DNA of 64,000 nt from Bradyrhizobium sp. WSM3983 (GTDB lineage Bacteria > Pseudomonadota > Alphaproteobacteria > Rhizobiales > Xanthobacteraceae): the NCBI RefSeq assembly GCF_000473045.1, contig NZ_AXAY01000001.1, positions 516,931 through 580,930 on the forward strand, read 5' to 3'. Under the pieces are notes generated by a model. It saw only the letters and a list, made by a program, of their open reading frames with translations, ran no database searches and had not been told where the DNA came from. Each line of letters begins with the position of its first letter. The first letter of the stretch is position 1. Position numbers and translations under genes: made by a program. Of the stretch, positions 46,379 to 53,493 are shown in pieces.

Positions 46379-46516
46379 TTGCTGTTAGGGCGGATCTTCT
46401 CGCTGCGAAATTTGTTAGCTTACCTGATCGGTGTTGCGGCCGGCATCTGCATCACGAGATTGGTCGCCCTGCGGAGCAAGCTCATCTCGCAAGAGACCGG
46501 CTCGACCCGCGAATGA
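46379..46516 (+). pseudogene. Remnant of a DUF2809 gene 3' end (A')
   Basis: This segment reads LLLGRIFSLRNLLAYLIGV and continues to ETGSTRE and a TGA at 46516. The end of the DUF2809 gene at 43.7 kb reads LLLGRIFSLWNLVAYLTGV. By eye about three quarters of the bases agree across the first 70. Only the last quarter of the gene is present and it has no start of its own. Its end overlaps the LacI gene 3' end by about 35 bp. Confidence 0.75.
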
Positions 46517-47516
46517 TCAGCTCCGTCGGCACGGTGAGACCACGGCCGCGCTCGATTTCGTCGCCGCGCATCCGCTCCAGCAGCATTGTCGCTGCGTGGC
46601 GGCCCATCGCCGCCAGATCCCACTCGATCGCGGTGATCGGCGGGGTATGCAGTTCAGCCAGGTCGGAATCGCTCCCGGCCACCACGGAAATCCCATCCCC
46701 AACGTCAATGCTCATCGTCCGCAGCGCTCTCAGGCAGCCGCCGAGCATGTCCATAGCCGCGACGAAGAGCGCCGTCGGCGGATCCGCGAGATTCATGAGC
46801 GACGCCGTCGCCCGATAGGCGTCTTCGCTCGAGAGCACATTGTGTCGTAACAGCCTCGAATCCGGCGTGATGCCCGCCGCCGAATACGCCTCACGGAATC
46901 CCTCCAGGCGGCTGCGCGACGGAAAGGCCTTGATATCGCCGACCAGCATGGCGATCCGCCGGTGCCCGAGACCGAGCAGATGGCTGGTCGCAAGGCGTGC
47001 GCCCAGGCGATGATCGGCCGTGACGCGATCGAGCGCCTCGATGCTGTCTCTGTCGATAAGCAAGACCGGCATCGGAGCCTCCGCCAGCGCCTGGCGCACG
47101 TCCCGGTGCGCCTCATCACTCAGCGTCATCATCACGCCATCCACCCGGCGCCTGCGGAAGGCGCGCAGCAAGGAGATCTCGACTTCGGGGCGGTTGGTCG
47201 TGCTCGCCAGAAGCAGGGTATATCCGGCCTCGCGCAGGACCGCCTCGGCCTCCTTGATGAAGAGCGCGAAGCGCGGGATGTCGAAGTCGCGAATGGCGCA
47301 GGCCACGAGCCGCGACCGTCCCGCGCGCATGCTCTGCGCCGTGACGTCGACCTCATAGCCGAGATCGGCCATGGCCCTTTCGACGCGCTCGCGCAGCTCT
47401 CTGGTCACCGTGGGACGATCGTTGAGTACACGGGATACCGTGCCGACCGCGACGCCGGCCGCTCGGGCCACGTCCCTGACTTTCACGGTTTGCGGGCGGC
47501 GAGGCTGCGACGTCAT
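46482..47516 (-). CDS. LacI family regulator
   Basis: A 344-residue repressor. The LacI helix-turn-helix and hinge are at residues 11-65 (VKVRDVARAAGVAVGTVSRVLNDRPTVTRE). The periplasmic-binding-like core follows, with RRRRVDGVMMTLSDEA and PMPVLLIDRDSIEALDRV. The effector is a small sugar or acid by family habit. The start ATG is at 47516 (MTSQPRRPQ). Two identical palindromes TGAACCGGTTCA lie just upstream, one of them 10 bp before its own start, so it represses itself as well as the divergent DUF1932 gene. Confidence 0.93.
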   Translation of the reverse strand: MTSQPRRPQTVKVRDVARAAGVAVGTVSRVLNDRPTVTRELRERVERAMADLGYEVDVTAQSMRAGRSRLVACAIRDFDIPRFALFIKEAEAVLREAGYTLLLASTTNRPEVEISLLRAFRRRRVDGVMMTLSDEAHRDVRQALAEAPMPVLLIDRDSIEALDRVTADHRLGARLATSHLLGLGHRRIAMLVGDIKAFPSRSRLEGFREAYSAAGITPDSRLLRHNVLSSEDAYRATASLMNLADPPTALFVAAMDMLGGCLRALRTMSIDVGDGISVVAGSDSDLAELHTPPITAIEWDLAAMGRHAATMLLERMRGDEIERGRGLTVPTELIIRGSSRSLAR

Positions 47517-47525
47517 GCTCCCACA

Positions 47526-47537
47526 TGAACCGGTTCA
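47526..47537. promoter_or_regulatory. LacI operator O1 (TGAACCGGTTCA)
   Basis: A perfect 12-bp palindrome with the CG centre typical of LacI-family operators. It lies 10 bp upstream of the lacI-type gene start, so a bound repressor would block its own promoter or translation region. Confidence 0.8.
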
Positions 47538-47619
47538 CTATTTTAAGCAAGTCTCTCGGCCACTATCTACCGAAATATTAGCCAGCTCTGATATTGCGGG
47601 AGTAAGATTGTCTCGGATG

Positions 47620-47633
47620 ATGAACCGGTTCAT
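47620..47633. promoter_or_regulatory. LacI operator O2 (ATGAACCGGTTCAT)
   Basis: The core is identical to O1 and is extended by one pair on each side. Its centre lies 95 bp from the centre of O1, close to nine turns of DNA, which suits looping by a tetrameric or dimeric repressor. It lies about 100 bp upstream of the DUF1932 gene start. Confidence 0.8.
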
Positions 47634-47731
47634 TGACTCCGGCGCCGAACTTGGCACAATGGCCGCGATGAAGCCGTGCGCGGAGAGGAGACCTCACCCT
47701 TTCCGTCGAGCGGTCCGGAGAAGTTGCAGCC

Positions 47732-48670
47732 ATGCCGCAGCCCAAGGTCGCCTTTGTTGGATTTGGCGAAGCCGCGCAATGCTTTGCGTCGCACCTGGCA
47801 GCTCAGACCGGAGCGCCGATCGTCGCGTTCTGTCAGGGCAAGACCAACGCACCGCCCTACTCCCAAGCCTTTCTTGCGGTCGCGGCCAGATGTGGCGTCA
47901 CGCTGGTCGAGCGGCTCGACGACCTGTCGGAGGCGGACGTAATATTTTCCGCCGTAGTCGTTGCCGTCGCGACCGAGATGGGAGAGGCCATAGCCAGAAT
48001 TGTGCGTCCCGGCGGCCTCGTAGTGGACATCAACGCCGCGACCCCGAGAACGAAAAAGCGTGTCGCCGAGGTCGTGGAGGCGCGCGGCGGCGTGTTCGCG
48101 GATGCGAACCTGATGGGCTCGGTCGATCTCTATGGCGCAGCAGTCCCGCTCTACACGTCGGGCAGCGGCGCCGAACGCTTCGCAGAGACGTTCAGGCCAT
48201 TTGGCTTCCACATCGAGGTGGCCGGCTCCGAAGCCGGAACGGCAGCGGCCGTGAAGATGCTTCGGAGCGTGGTGACGAAGGGTATGGAGGCGCTGCTGGT
48301 CGAGGCTCTGACCGCCGCAACGCTCGCCGGCGTGCGGCGTGAAACCATGCGCGGGCTTTGCCAATCCATGGATGCCACCACATTCAGCAAGTTCCTGGAC
48401 ATGTGCGTCCGCTCCGACGTGCTGCATGCCGAGCGCCGCGCAGTGGAAATGGACGGCGTGGCGGCGGGCCTGCGGGAATTGGGCTTCGATCCCCTCATGA
48501 CGAGCGCGACAGCGGAGCGACTGAGGGTCTCGGCGCGACTGGAATTGCGCGAGGAGTTCGCGCGACGCTCGGGCTATTCGGCCGACGAAGTGCTGGACAG
48601 GTATGCGCATATGCTGTCCGACCTTGGCCGCGAACCGCGAGGCACGCGCGACCTCCAAGAAAGGCCGTAG
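47732..48670 (+). CDS. NAD(P)-dependent dehydrogenase with DUF1932 domain
   Basis: A 312-residue protein of the 3-hydroxyisobutyrate dehydrogenase superfamily. The N-terminal NAD(P) motif is VAFVGFGEAAQCFA (residues 6-19), the substrate motif DINAATPRTKKR is near 98-109, and the conserved Lys in AAVKMLRSVVTKGMEAL is near 174. The C-terminal half is DUF1932. Such enzymes oxidise or reduce a beta-hydroxy acid or a related substrate not yet known. The ATG at 47732 gives the full NAD domain. It is divergent from the LacI gene and controlled by the two palindromes. The stop is 18 bp from the convergent ycaQ-type stop. Confidence 0.9.
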   Translation: MPQPKVAFVGFGEAAQCFASHLAAQTGAPIVAFCQGKTNAPPYSQAFLAVAARCGVTLVERLDDLSEADVIFSAVVVAVATEMGEAIARIVRPGGLVVDINAATPRTKKRVAEVVEARGGVFADANLMGSVDLYGAAVPLYTSGSGAERFAETFRPFGFHIEVAGSEAGTAAAVKMLRSVVTKGMEALLVEALTAATLAGVRRETMRGLCQSMDATTFSKFLDMCVRSDVLHAERRAVEMDGVAAGLRELGFDPLMTSATAERLRVSARLELREEFARRSGYSADEVLDRYAHMLSDLGREPRGTRDLQERP

Positions 48671-48680
48671 ACTGGGCGAC

Positions 48681-48729
48681 GGTCACGCTCACTCCGCGAG
48701 CTGAAACCGCTCAAATCGCTCGAGCTCCT
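48681..48729. repeat. Sequence duplicated at 46322-46376 (B)
   Basis: The block reads GGTCACGCTCACTCCGCG and on through AGCTGAAACCGCTC to CGAGCTCC. It aligns with 46322-46376 with a 4-nt gap and few mismatches. It includes the last codons and stop of the ycaQ-type gene. Confidence 0.75.
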
Positions 48730-49849
48730 CCTCGATCTTCTGCTTGAGCTCCTTGCGCCCCGCTATCTTCTTGCCCTTCCCGAGCCAGGTCCATTTCTGC
48801 ATCAACAGCTTCTTGGCCTGCCGGTCGGTCTTGAGGTCGAGCGCGGCGATGATCTCGTCGCCGACCAGCACGGGCAGCGCGAAATAGCCGAGCTTGCGCT
48901 TGGCCTTCGGCACATAAGCCTCGAACAGATGATTGTAGCCGAAGATGAGATTGGTGCGCTTGCGCTGGATGATCAGCGGATCGAACGGCGAAAGGATATG
49001 GACGAGATCAGGCGATACCTCGCCAGGCTCCAGCGCCGCGGGGCTCGCCCAATGCTCCTGCTTACCGGCGCCCTCGACCGCGACAGGCACGAGCTCGCCG
49101 CGGCGGACGCGCGCGGCGATCAGGCTTGCCACAGCTTTCTTGCTCGGCGCATCGAGGTGGCAGATCGAATCGAGGCTGACCACGCCTTGGGAGCGCAACG
49201 CGCGATCGAGCAGATAGGCCGTGATCTCCTTGGCTGAGGCCGGCTTCGGCAGCTTGTCCCAGCCGAAATGCCGCGTCATCAGATCATAGGTCTTGAGCAT
49301 GCCCTGGCGCGCACTGATGGTCGCGACGCCGGTATAGAAGGCAAGCTGAAGTGCCCGCTTCGAAGGCTTGCGGCTCTGCCACAGATGCTCCTTCTCGGTG
49401 AGCACGTCGTCCTCGATGTCGCGGATCGTCAGCGGGCCGGCCCGCAACAGCCGCATCACCTTGCGCGTGTCGGCTGGCGTCACCGAGACATACCATCTGT
49501 GCCCCTCGCGCTTGTGCTCGCGCATCGCCGGCAGGAAGATGCGAAAATCGCTCGACGGCACATAGGACAGCGCATGGGTCCAGTATTCGAATACGCTTTT
49601 GTCGACGCTCTGGGCATGCCGCAGATCGGCGCGGCGGTAGGACGGGATGCGGCTGAAGAGGATGTGGTGATGGCAGCGCTCGATCACGTTGATGGTGTCG
49701 ATCTGCACATAGCCGAGATGGGCGATCGCCTCCGCCACGGCCTGCGCGCCCTCCCCGAACGGTTCGCGCGTGTCGAGCCGCTGCGCATGCAGCCAGATCT
49801 GCCGGGCCTGCGTCGTGCTGAGGGGGATCGGTTTGGGCGCGCGTGACAT
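48689..49849 (-). CDS. YcaQ-type DNA glycosylase (winged-helix, DUF1006)
   Basis: A 386-residue protein of the AlkZ/YcaQ family, whose characterised members unhook DNA interstrand crosslinks or remove bulky alkylated bases. The catalytic Q-x-D element is QID at residues 49-51 in HLGYVQIDTINV, the form seen in E. coli YcaQ, where Streptomyces AlkZ has Q-x-Q. Three winged-helix-like regions make up the rest. Start is ATG 49849 (MSRAPKPI). Its 3' end is duplicated at 46.3 kb. It is probably a single-gene transcription unit. Confidence 0.88.
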   Translation of the reverse strand: MSRAPKPIPLSTTQARQIWLHAQRLDTREPFGEGAQAVAEAIAHLGYVQIDTINVIERCHHHILFSRIPSYRRADLRHAQSVDKSVFEYWTHALSYVPSSDFRIFLPAMREHKREGHRWYVSVTPADTRKVMRLLRAGPLTIRDIEDDVLTEKEHLWQSRKPSKRALQLAFYTGVATISARQGMLKTYDLMTRHFGWDKLPKPASAKEITAYLLDRALRSQGVVSLDSICHLDAPSKKAVASLIAARVRRGELVPVAVEGAGKQEHWASPAALEPGEVSPDLVHILSPFDPLIIQRKRTNLIFGYNHLFEAYVPKAKRKLGYFALPVLVGDEIIAALDLKTDRQAKKLLMQKWTWLGKGKKIAGRKELKQKIEEELERFERFQLAE

Positions 49850-49911
49850 TGCAACACGCAATGTAGCGGGATTCGCGCCAAGCGAAAGAATGGGCAAAGC
49901 GGCGGTCAAAT

Positions 49912-49945
49912 AAAAAGCCGCGCTGCCATCTGCTGACAGCGCGGC
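49912..49945 (-). terminator. Intrinsic terminator of the Met-rich protein gene
   Basis: GCCGCGCTG and CAGCGCGGC form a 9-bp stem with an 11-nt loop. On the minus strand it is followed by TTTTTATTTG. It lies 22 nt past the Met-rich gene stop, and just upstream of the ycaQ-type start. Confidence 0.85.
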
Positions 49946-49966
49946 CGGCTGGTGCGCGCCGCGCGC

Positions 49967-50221
49967 CTATTTCATCGACATGGCCTTCTGCGACTTCATG
50001 TAATGCATGCAGGCGCTCTTCATCTTGCCATTGCTCATGTCGGTGTTGGCCATGGCCATTTCCTTGTTCGCCGCCGTCTTGGCCGGCGTGTCCGGAGTGC
50101 CACCCATCATGGCGGCGGACTTCATCATGTTGTCCTTGGTGCACGCCATCATTGCGGCGGATGCGGGGGACAGCGAAAGGGTGAACGCGACAAGGGCTGC
50201 GGCCGTGAGCAAGATCTTCAT
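49967..50221 (-). CDS. Small secreted Met-rich protein
   Basis: An 84-residue protein. A Sec signal peptide covers residues 1-22 (MKILLTAAALVAFTLSLSPA). The mature part is unusually rich in Met, with MM pairs (DNMMKSAAMMGG) and spaced single Met, plus two Cys and one His. Thioether-rich peptides of this kind often bind Cu(I) or Ag(I), but no known family name came to mind. A GGAGGA site lies 7 nt before the ATG at 50221. It ends in a strong terminator and seems to be a single gene. Confidence 0.75.
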   Translation of the reverse strand: MKILLTAAALVAFTLSLSPASAAMMACTKDNMMKSAAMMGGTPDTPAKTAANKEMAMANTDMSNGKMKSACMHYMKSQKAMSMK

Positions 50222-50343
50222 CGAAAAGTCTCCTCCGTAAAACGAAACCGGCGCCATGCCGGCATTCGCAACTACGTATTGTCTCGCGACAATGTTTCGC
50301 GGAGAAGAAAATTTTCTTGCTGCAATGCAAAGTGAAACCGGCT

Positions 50344-50658
50344 CTAGCGGCCGTCCTTCGGCGCTCTCGGCCGATCACTGAGGCTGCCGGTGGCAATGTC
50401 GGGCTCGCACGCGGCCCTGCCGCGCCCCTCGGCCTGACAGCGATAGACGTTGCCGGTGAGGCGGTCGACCAGCCACATGTTCTCGTCGGTCGGAGCTTCG
50501 AGGCCGACATAGCGGGAGGTCAATCCCGTGATCAGCGTCGAGAGCAGGATCGCCACTGCGATCATCGCCGCACCGATATAGATCGGCATGGAACTCAGGA
50601 ACACGGTCCGATCCGGCGGGCCGCCACGATAGAACTGATAGTCACTCGGCCTTGGCAC
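50344..50658 (-). CDS. Hypothetical membrane protein with one helix
   Basis: A 104-residue protein with a GTG start at 50658 (MPRPSDYQFYRGG). One central hydrophobic helix (YIGAAMIAVAILLSTLITGL) is followed by a soluble part with ENMWLVDRLTGNVYRCQAEGRGRAACE, which looks periplasmic and has two Cys that could pair. No family is recognised. The 182-bp gap to the caspase gene stop (50659-50840) shows nothing I can support. Confidence 0.6.
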   Translation of the reverse strand: MPRPSDYQFYRGGPPDRTVFLSSMPIYIGAAMIAVAILLSTLITGLTSRYVGLEAPTDENMWLVDRLTGNVYRCQAEGRGRAACEPDIATGSLSDRPRAPKDGR

Positions 50659-50840
50659 AGGATTGAACTCGGCTCCCCTTCGCTTGCGGTTGTCGGATCA
50701 GGAGTCCTGCTAGGCGCGCATCTTGCCGAAAACTTGTTCGCAGACAGGCCGCCACGCGACCGCTTTGCGACGAAGGATAAGCGCAGGTTTCCGACAGGGA
50801 AGGCGGCCCGGATTGAGCCGCCGCCCGTGGCCGTTTGCCC

Positions 50841-52253
50841 TCAGCGGCGGCCAAACAATCCACCCATCATGCCGCCAAACAGACCGCCGGGGGCGCCCGT
50901 CGGGGCGCCGCCGCCACCACTGTAATGGCGCCGACCGCCACCACCGGAGGAATGGCGACGCGCCGGCTCATCGTCTGCCTGCTCAGAGGAGGCAGCGCGG
51001 GTCGAAACGATCTCCGATAGCAGAGCCTTGTGCTGGAGCTTGTTGAGATAACCGGTGGCGGGATAGCCACGTGCGGCCTGCCAACGCTTCATCACGGAAC
51101 GGGTCTCGTCGTCGAACTTCCCGGTCGCCTTGACGTCAAAGCCGAGCCCGGTGAGGCGGCGCTGCACGTCGCGGCGCTGGCTCTTGTCCAGACCGATCTG
51201 GTCTTCGGACATCTGGCTGGCTTCTTCGGTGAAGGTCGCGGGATCGATCCCGGCCGACAGGTTGCGGGTGGTATTGGACGGTCCATCCTGCAACGCCGCG
51301 ATGCGGGCGAGTGCGATCGATTTGAACGTGCCGTTCGGATAGTTGGTGAGATAGGCGTTGAGTTCTTCCACCTTATTGGTGTCCTTGATCGAGCGCCAGA
51401 ACTCGAGCTCGATGTCGGAGCCTTGCCTGGCCGCGGCCGATACCGGCGCATTCGACGGATCGATCGTGGCCGTGGCCGACGCACCAACCGGATTGAGATA
51501 GACGTTGCCGGTGAGGTTGGTGTGGCCCCAGGGCAATTGCCCCTTGCTGGTCTCGTCACTGACCTGGGCACGGACCTTGGTCATGGCCTGCTGGATCTCG
51601 ATCCCGGGCTGGGCAATGTTGGCGACGAGAGCCCGGGTGAACGGGCTGTTGGTGCCGGCCTCGCCGTCGAGCGCGGTCTGGCCGGGACCGGTGGCAAAGG
51701 CAATCAGCGTGCCCTCGCCCGACTTCATCTCGGCGAGGCCAGTCTGCACGTTGACGGAGCGGGTGGCCTTGGCCGACCGGATCTTTGCCGCGAACGGGTT
51801 ATCACGGCAGGCGTCCAGGAATACGAGCTTCACCTTCGCATCCGCCATGGTCTGATCGAGCGTGATGTCGACATTGATCGCCGCACCGAGCTTGACGTCG
51901 ATTTCGGATTTCAGGTCTGCGTCTATCGGCAACAGATAGTTGACGCCGTTCACGGCAATCCCGTGGCCGGCATAGAAGAACACGGCGACATCGGCGCCTT
52001 CGCTCTTCTTGCCAAACTCCAAAAGCTTTGCAGTCATGGCGTCGCGGGTGAGGTTGGCGCCCTCGACGACATCGAAGCCGACATTGCGCAGCACCCTGGC
52101 CATCGTCTTGGAATCGATCGCGGGGTTTGGGAGCTGCGGGACATTCTTGTAGGCGGCATTGCCGACCACGAAGGCGACGCGCTTGTCAGCGAAAGCTGCG
52201 TTGCCGCTGACGAGAAATGCTGCGATTGAAATTGCTGCGATCAAGAAGCGCAT
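50841..52253 (-). CDS. Caspase-like protease (C14) with peptidoglycan-binding domain
   Basis: A 470-residue exported protein. A signal peptide (MRFLIAAISIAAFLVSGNAAFA) is followed by a C14 caspase-like domain at residues 24-255 with the catalytic His97 in YAGHGI and Cys149 in LDACRDNPF. After a linker, a PG_binding_1 domain lies at about 357-415 (RRDVQRRLTGLGFDVKATGKFDDETRSVMKRWQ). The end is Gly-rich. Bacterial orthocaspases cleave after Arg or Lys. The ATG at 52253 (MRFL) is preferred over that at 52259 because GGGGAG has better spacing to it. The gene stands alone. Confidence 0.9.
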   Translation of the reverse strand: MRFLIAAISIAAFLVSGNAAFADKRVAFVVGNAAYKNVPQLPNPAIDSKTMARVLRNVGFDVVEGANLTRDAMTAKLLEFGKKSEGADVAVFFYAGHGIAVNGVNYLLPIDADLKSEIDVKLGAAINVDITLDQTMADAKVKLVFLDACRDNPFAAKIRSAKATRSVNVQTGLAEMKSGEGTLIAFATGPGQTALDGEAGTNSPFTRALVANIAQPGIEIQQAMTKVRAQVSDETSKGQLPWGHTNLTGNVYLNPVGASATATIDPSNAPVSAAARQGSDIELEFWRSIKDTNKVEELNAYLTNYPNGTFKSIALARIAALQDGPSNTTRNLSAGIDPATFTEEASQMSEDQIGLDKSQRRDVQRRLTGLGFDVKATGKFDDETRSVMKRWQAARGYPATGYLNKLQHKALLSEIVSTRAASSEQADDEPARRHSSGGGGRRHYSGGGGAPTGAPGGLFGGMMGGLFGRR

Positions 52254-52786
52254 GATCATTCTCCCCTGATCCAAACTTCTTCGCTGTTCTCGGATCAGCC
52301 CGAGCCGATCCGATGAGAGCTATCTGATCCAGTTCACAACGACGCACTGTCATCTGGATCACCCGGGGATTTCTAATGCTCGAACCGAGCTGAGCGACGC
52401 TGCGACGGCTACTCTTCGCGCGGCTGGCGCAACGGGCAATGAGTGCTGGTGACGAGCAATGGCAGGGAGATTGTACCCGCTGCGGCCCGAAGTCCAGCGA
52501 ATCGCAGAAGACCGATTCGAAATGATGTGAAGGATCTGCACCTGCTTTCGAGGATCGAACGAGACAGCGTTACTTCCTGAGCAGGCCTTGTGCTGCACCG
52601 GTAACGGGCCACTGCCAGCTAGCTGGATGCGACGGATGCCGACCGGCGCCGGCGCTAAGATGCGGCTAAGATGCGGATGGTACTTCGGCGATTTCTGAAT
52701 GTGACCCGAATCACATCCGAGCCTTTGAACCTTCCCTATGCTCGCAGCATCAAATTGCCATCAGGCGTCACAGCGAGGATACGACA
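52254..52786. other. 533-bp gene-free region between the caspase and OmpA genes
   Basis: No convincing gene is seen on either strand. The only visible structure is an 11-bp tandem repeat, GCTAAGATGCG twice, at 52654-52675, about 110 bp upstream of the OmpA-domain gene. The region must hold two divergent promoters, but no clear -35/-10 pairs stand out. Confidence 0.6.
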
Positions 52787-53428
52787 ATGACCCATTTCAA
52801 TAAGTTTTTTGGACTGAAGGCGATCACGCTCACGGCGGCGCTGTCGTTGACGGCGGGCCTCGCTTTCGCCGGCGACACCAGCGTCTCCACCAACCAGATC
52901 CTGGATGCGTTGAAGCCCAAGCCGATCACCCGCGGCCTGTCCGCCGGTCCGCAAGCTGATCCGACGGCGCAAGCCAAGGAAGCGACCTTCCTCAATACCG
53001 TACGCAACCGGCAGACCCGTTCGCTCTCGATGGGCGAGCGCGATCAGATCGCCGAGCTCGCGGCGACCAAGCCGAACATCGATCTGGAGATCCAGTTCGA
53101 CTACAACTCGGCCGACATCGCCAAGACCTCGGTGCCGTCGGTGCAGGCGCTCGGCAAGGCGCTGTCCGATCCGTCGCTGAAGGGCTCGACCTTCGTGGTC
53201 GCCGGCCATACCGATGCGATCGGCACCGAAGAATACAATCAGGGCCTCTCGGAGCGTCGCGCCGACACGATCAAGAAGTACTTGGTGCAGAACTACGGCC
53301 TCAGCGGCAACGATCTCGTCACCGTCGGCTACGGCAAGACCAAGCTGAAGGACACCGCCAACGGCGCCGACCCGATCAACCGTCGCGTCCAGGTCGTGAA
53401 CATGGACACCAAGACCGCGTCGAAATGA
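52787..53428 (+). CDS. OmpA-domain protein
   Basis: A 213-residue protein exported by a Sec signal (LKAITLTAALSLTAGLAFAG, cleaved near residue 28). The C-terminal OmpA-like domain (about 95-205) carries the peptidoglycan-binding motif in VVAGHTDAIGTEEYNQGLSERRADTIKKYL and GYGKTKLKDTANGADPINRRV, so it binds peptidoglycan noncovalently in the periplasm. There is no beta-barrel and no lipobox, so it is probably a soluble or peripherally bound envelope protein. It is a single gene with a strong terminator. Confidence 0.92.
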   Translation: MTHFNKFFGLKAITLTAALSLTAGLAFAGDTSVSTNQILDALKPKPITRGLSAGPQADPTAQAKEATFLNTVRNRQTRSLSMGERDQIAELAATKPNIDLEIQFDYNSADIAKTSVPSVQALGKALSDPSLKGSTFVVAGHTDAIGTEEYNQGLSERRADTIKKYLVQNYGLSGNDLVTVGYGKTKLKDTANGADPINRRVQVVNMDTKTASK

Positions 53429-53457
53429 TCTGAGAAGCGATTGCGGCCATCGACAAG

Positions 53458-53483
53458 CCGCCTGCCGCGAGAGTGGCAGGCGG
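53458..53483 (+). terminator. Intrinsic terminator between OmpA and PMT genes
   Basis: CCGCCTGCC and GGCAGGCGG form a 9-bp stem with an 8-nt loop, followed by TCTTCT. It lies 30 nt after the OmpA-domain stop and 11 nt before the convergent PMT gene stop, so it may serve both. Confidence 0.8.
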
Positions 53484-53493
53484 TCTTCTGTTG

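Noticed and set aside
52359..52612. Two short minus-strand frames (about 67-79 codons) in the caspase/OmpA gap.
   Set aside because: They overlap each other, have no ribosome site or known motif, and the composition looks random.
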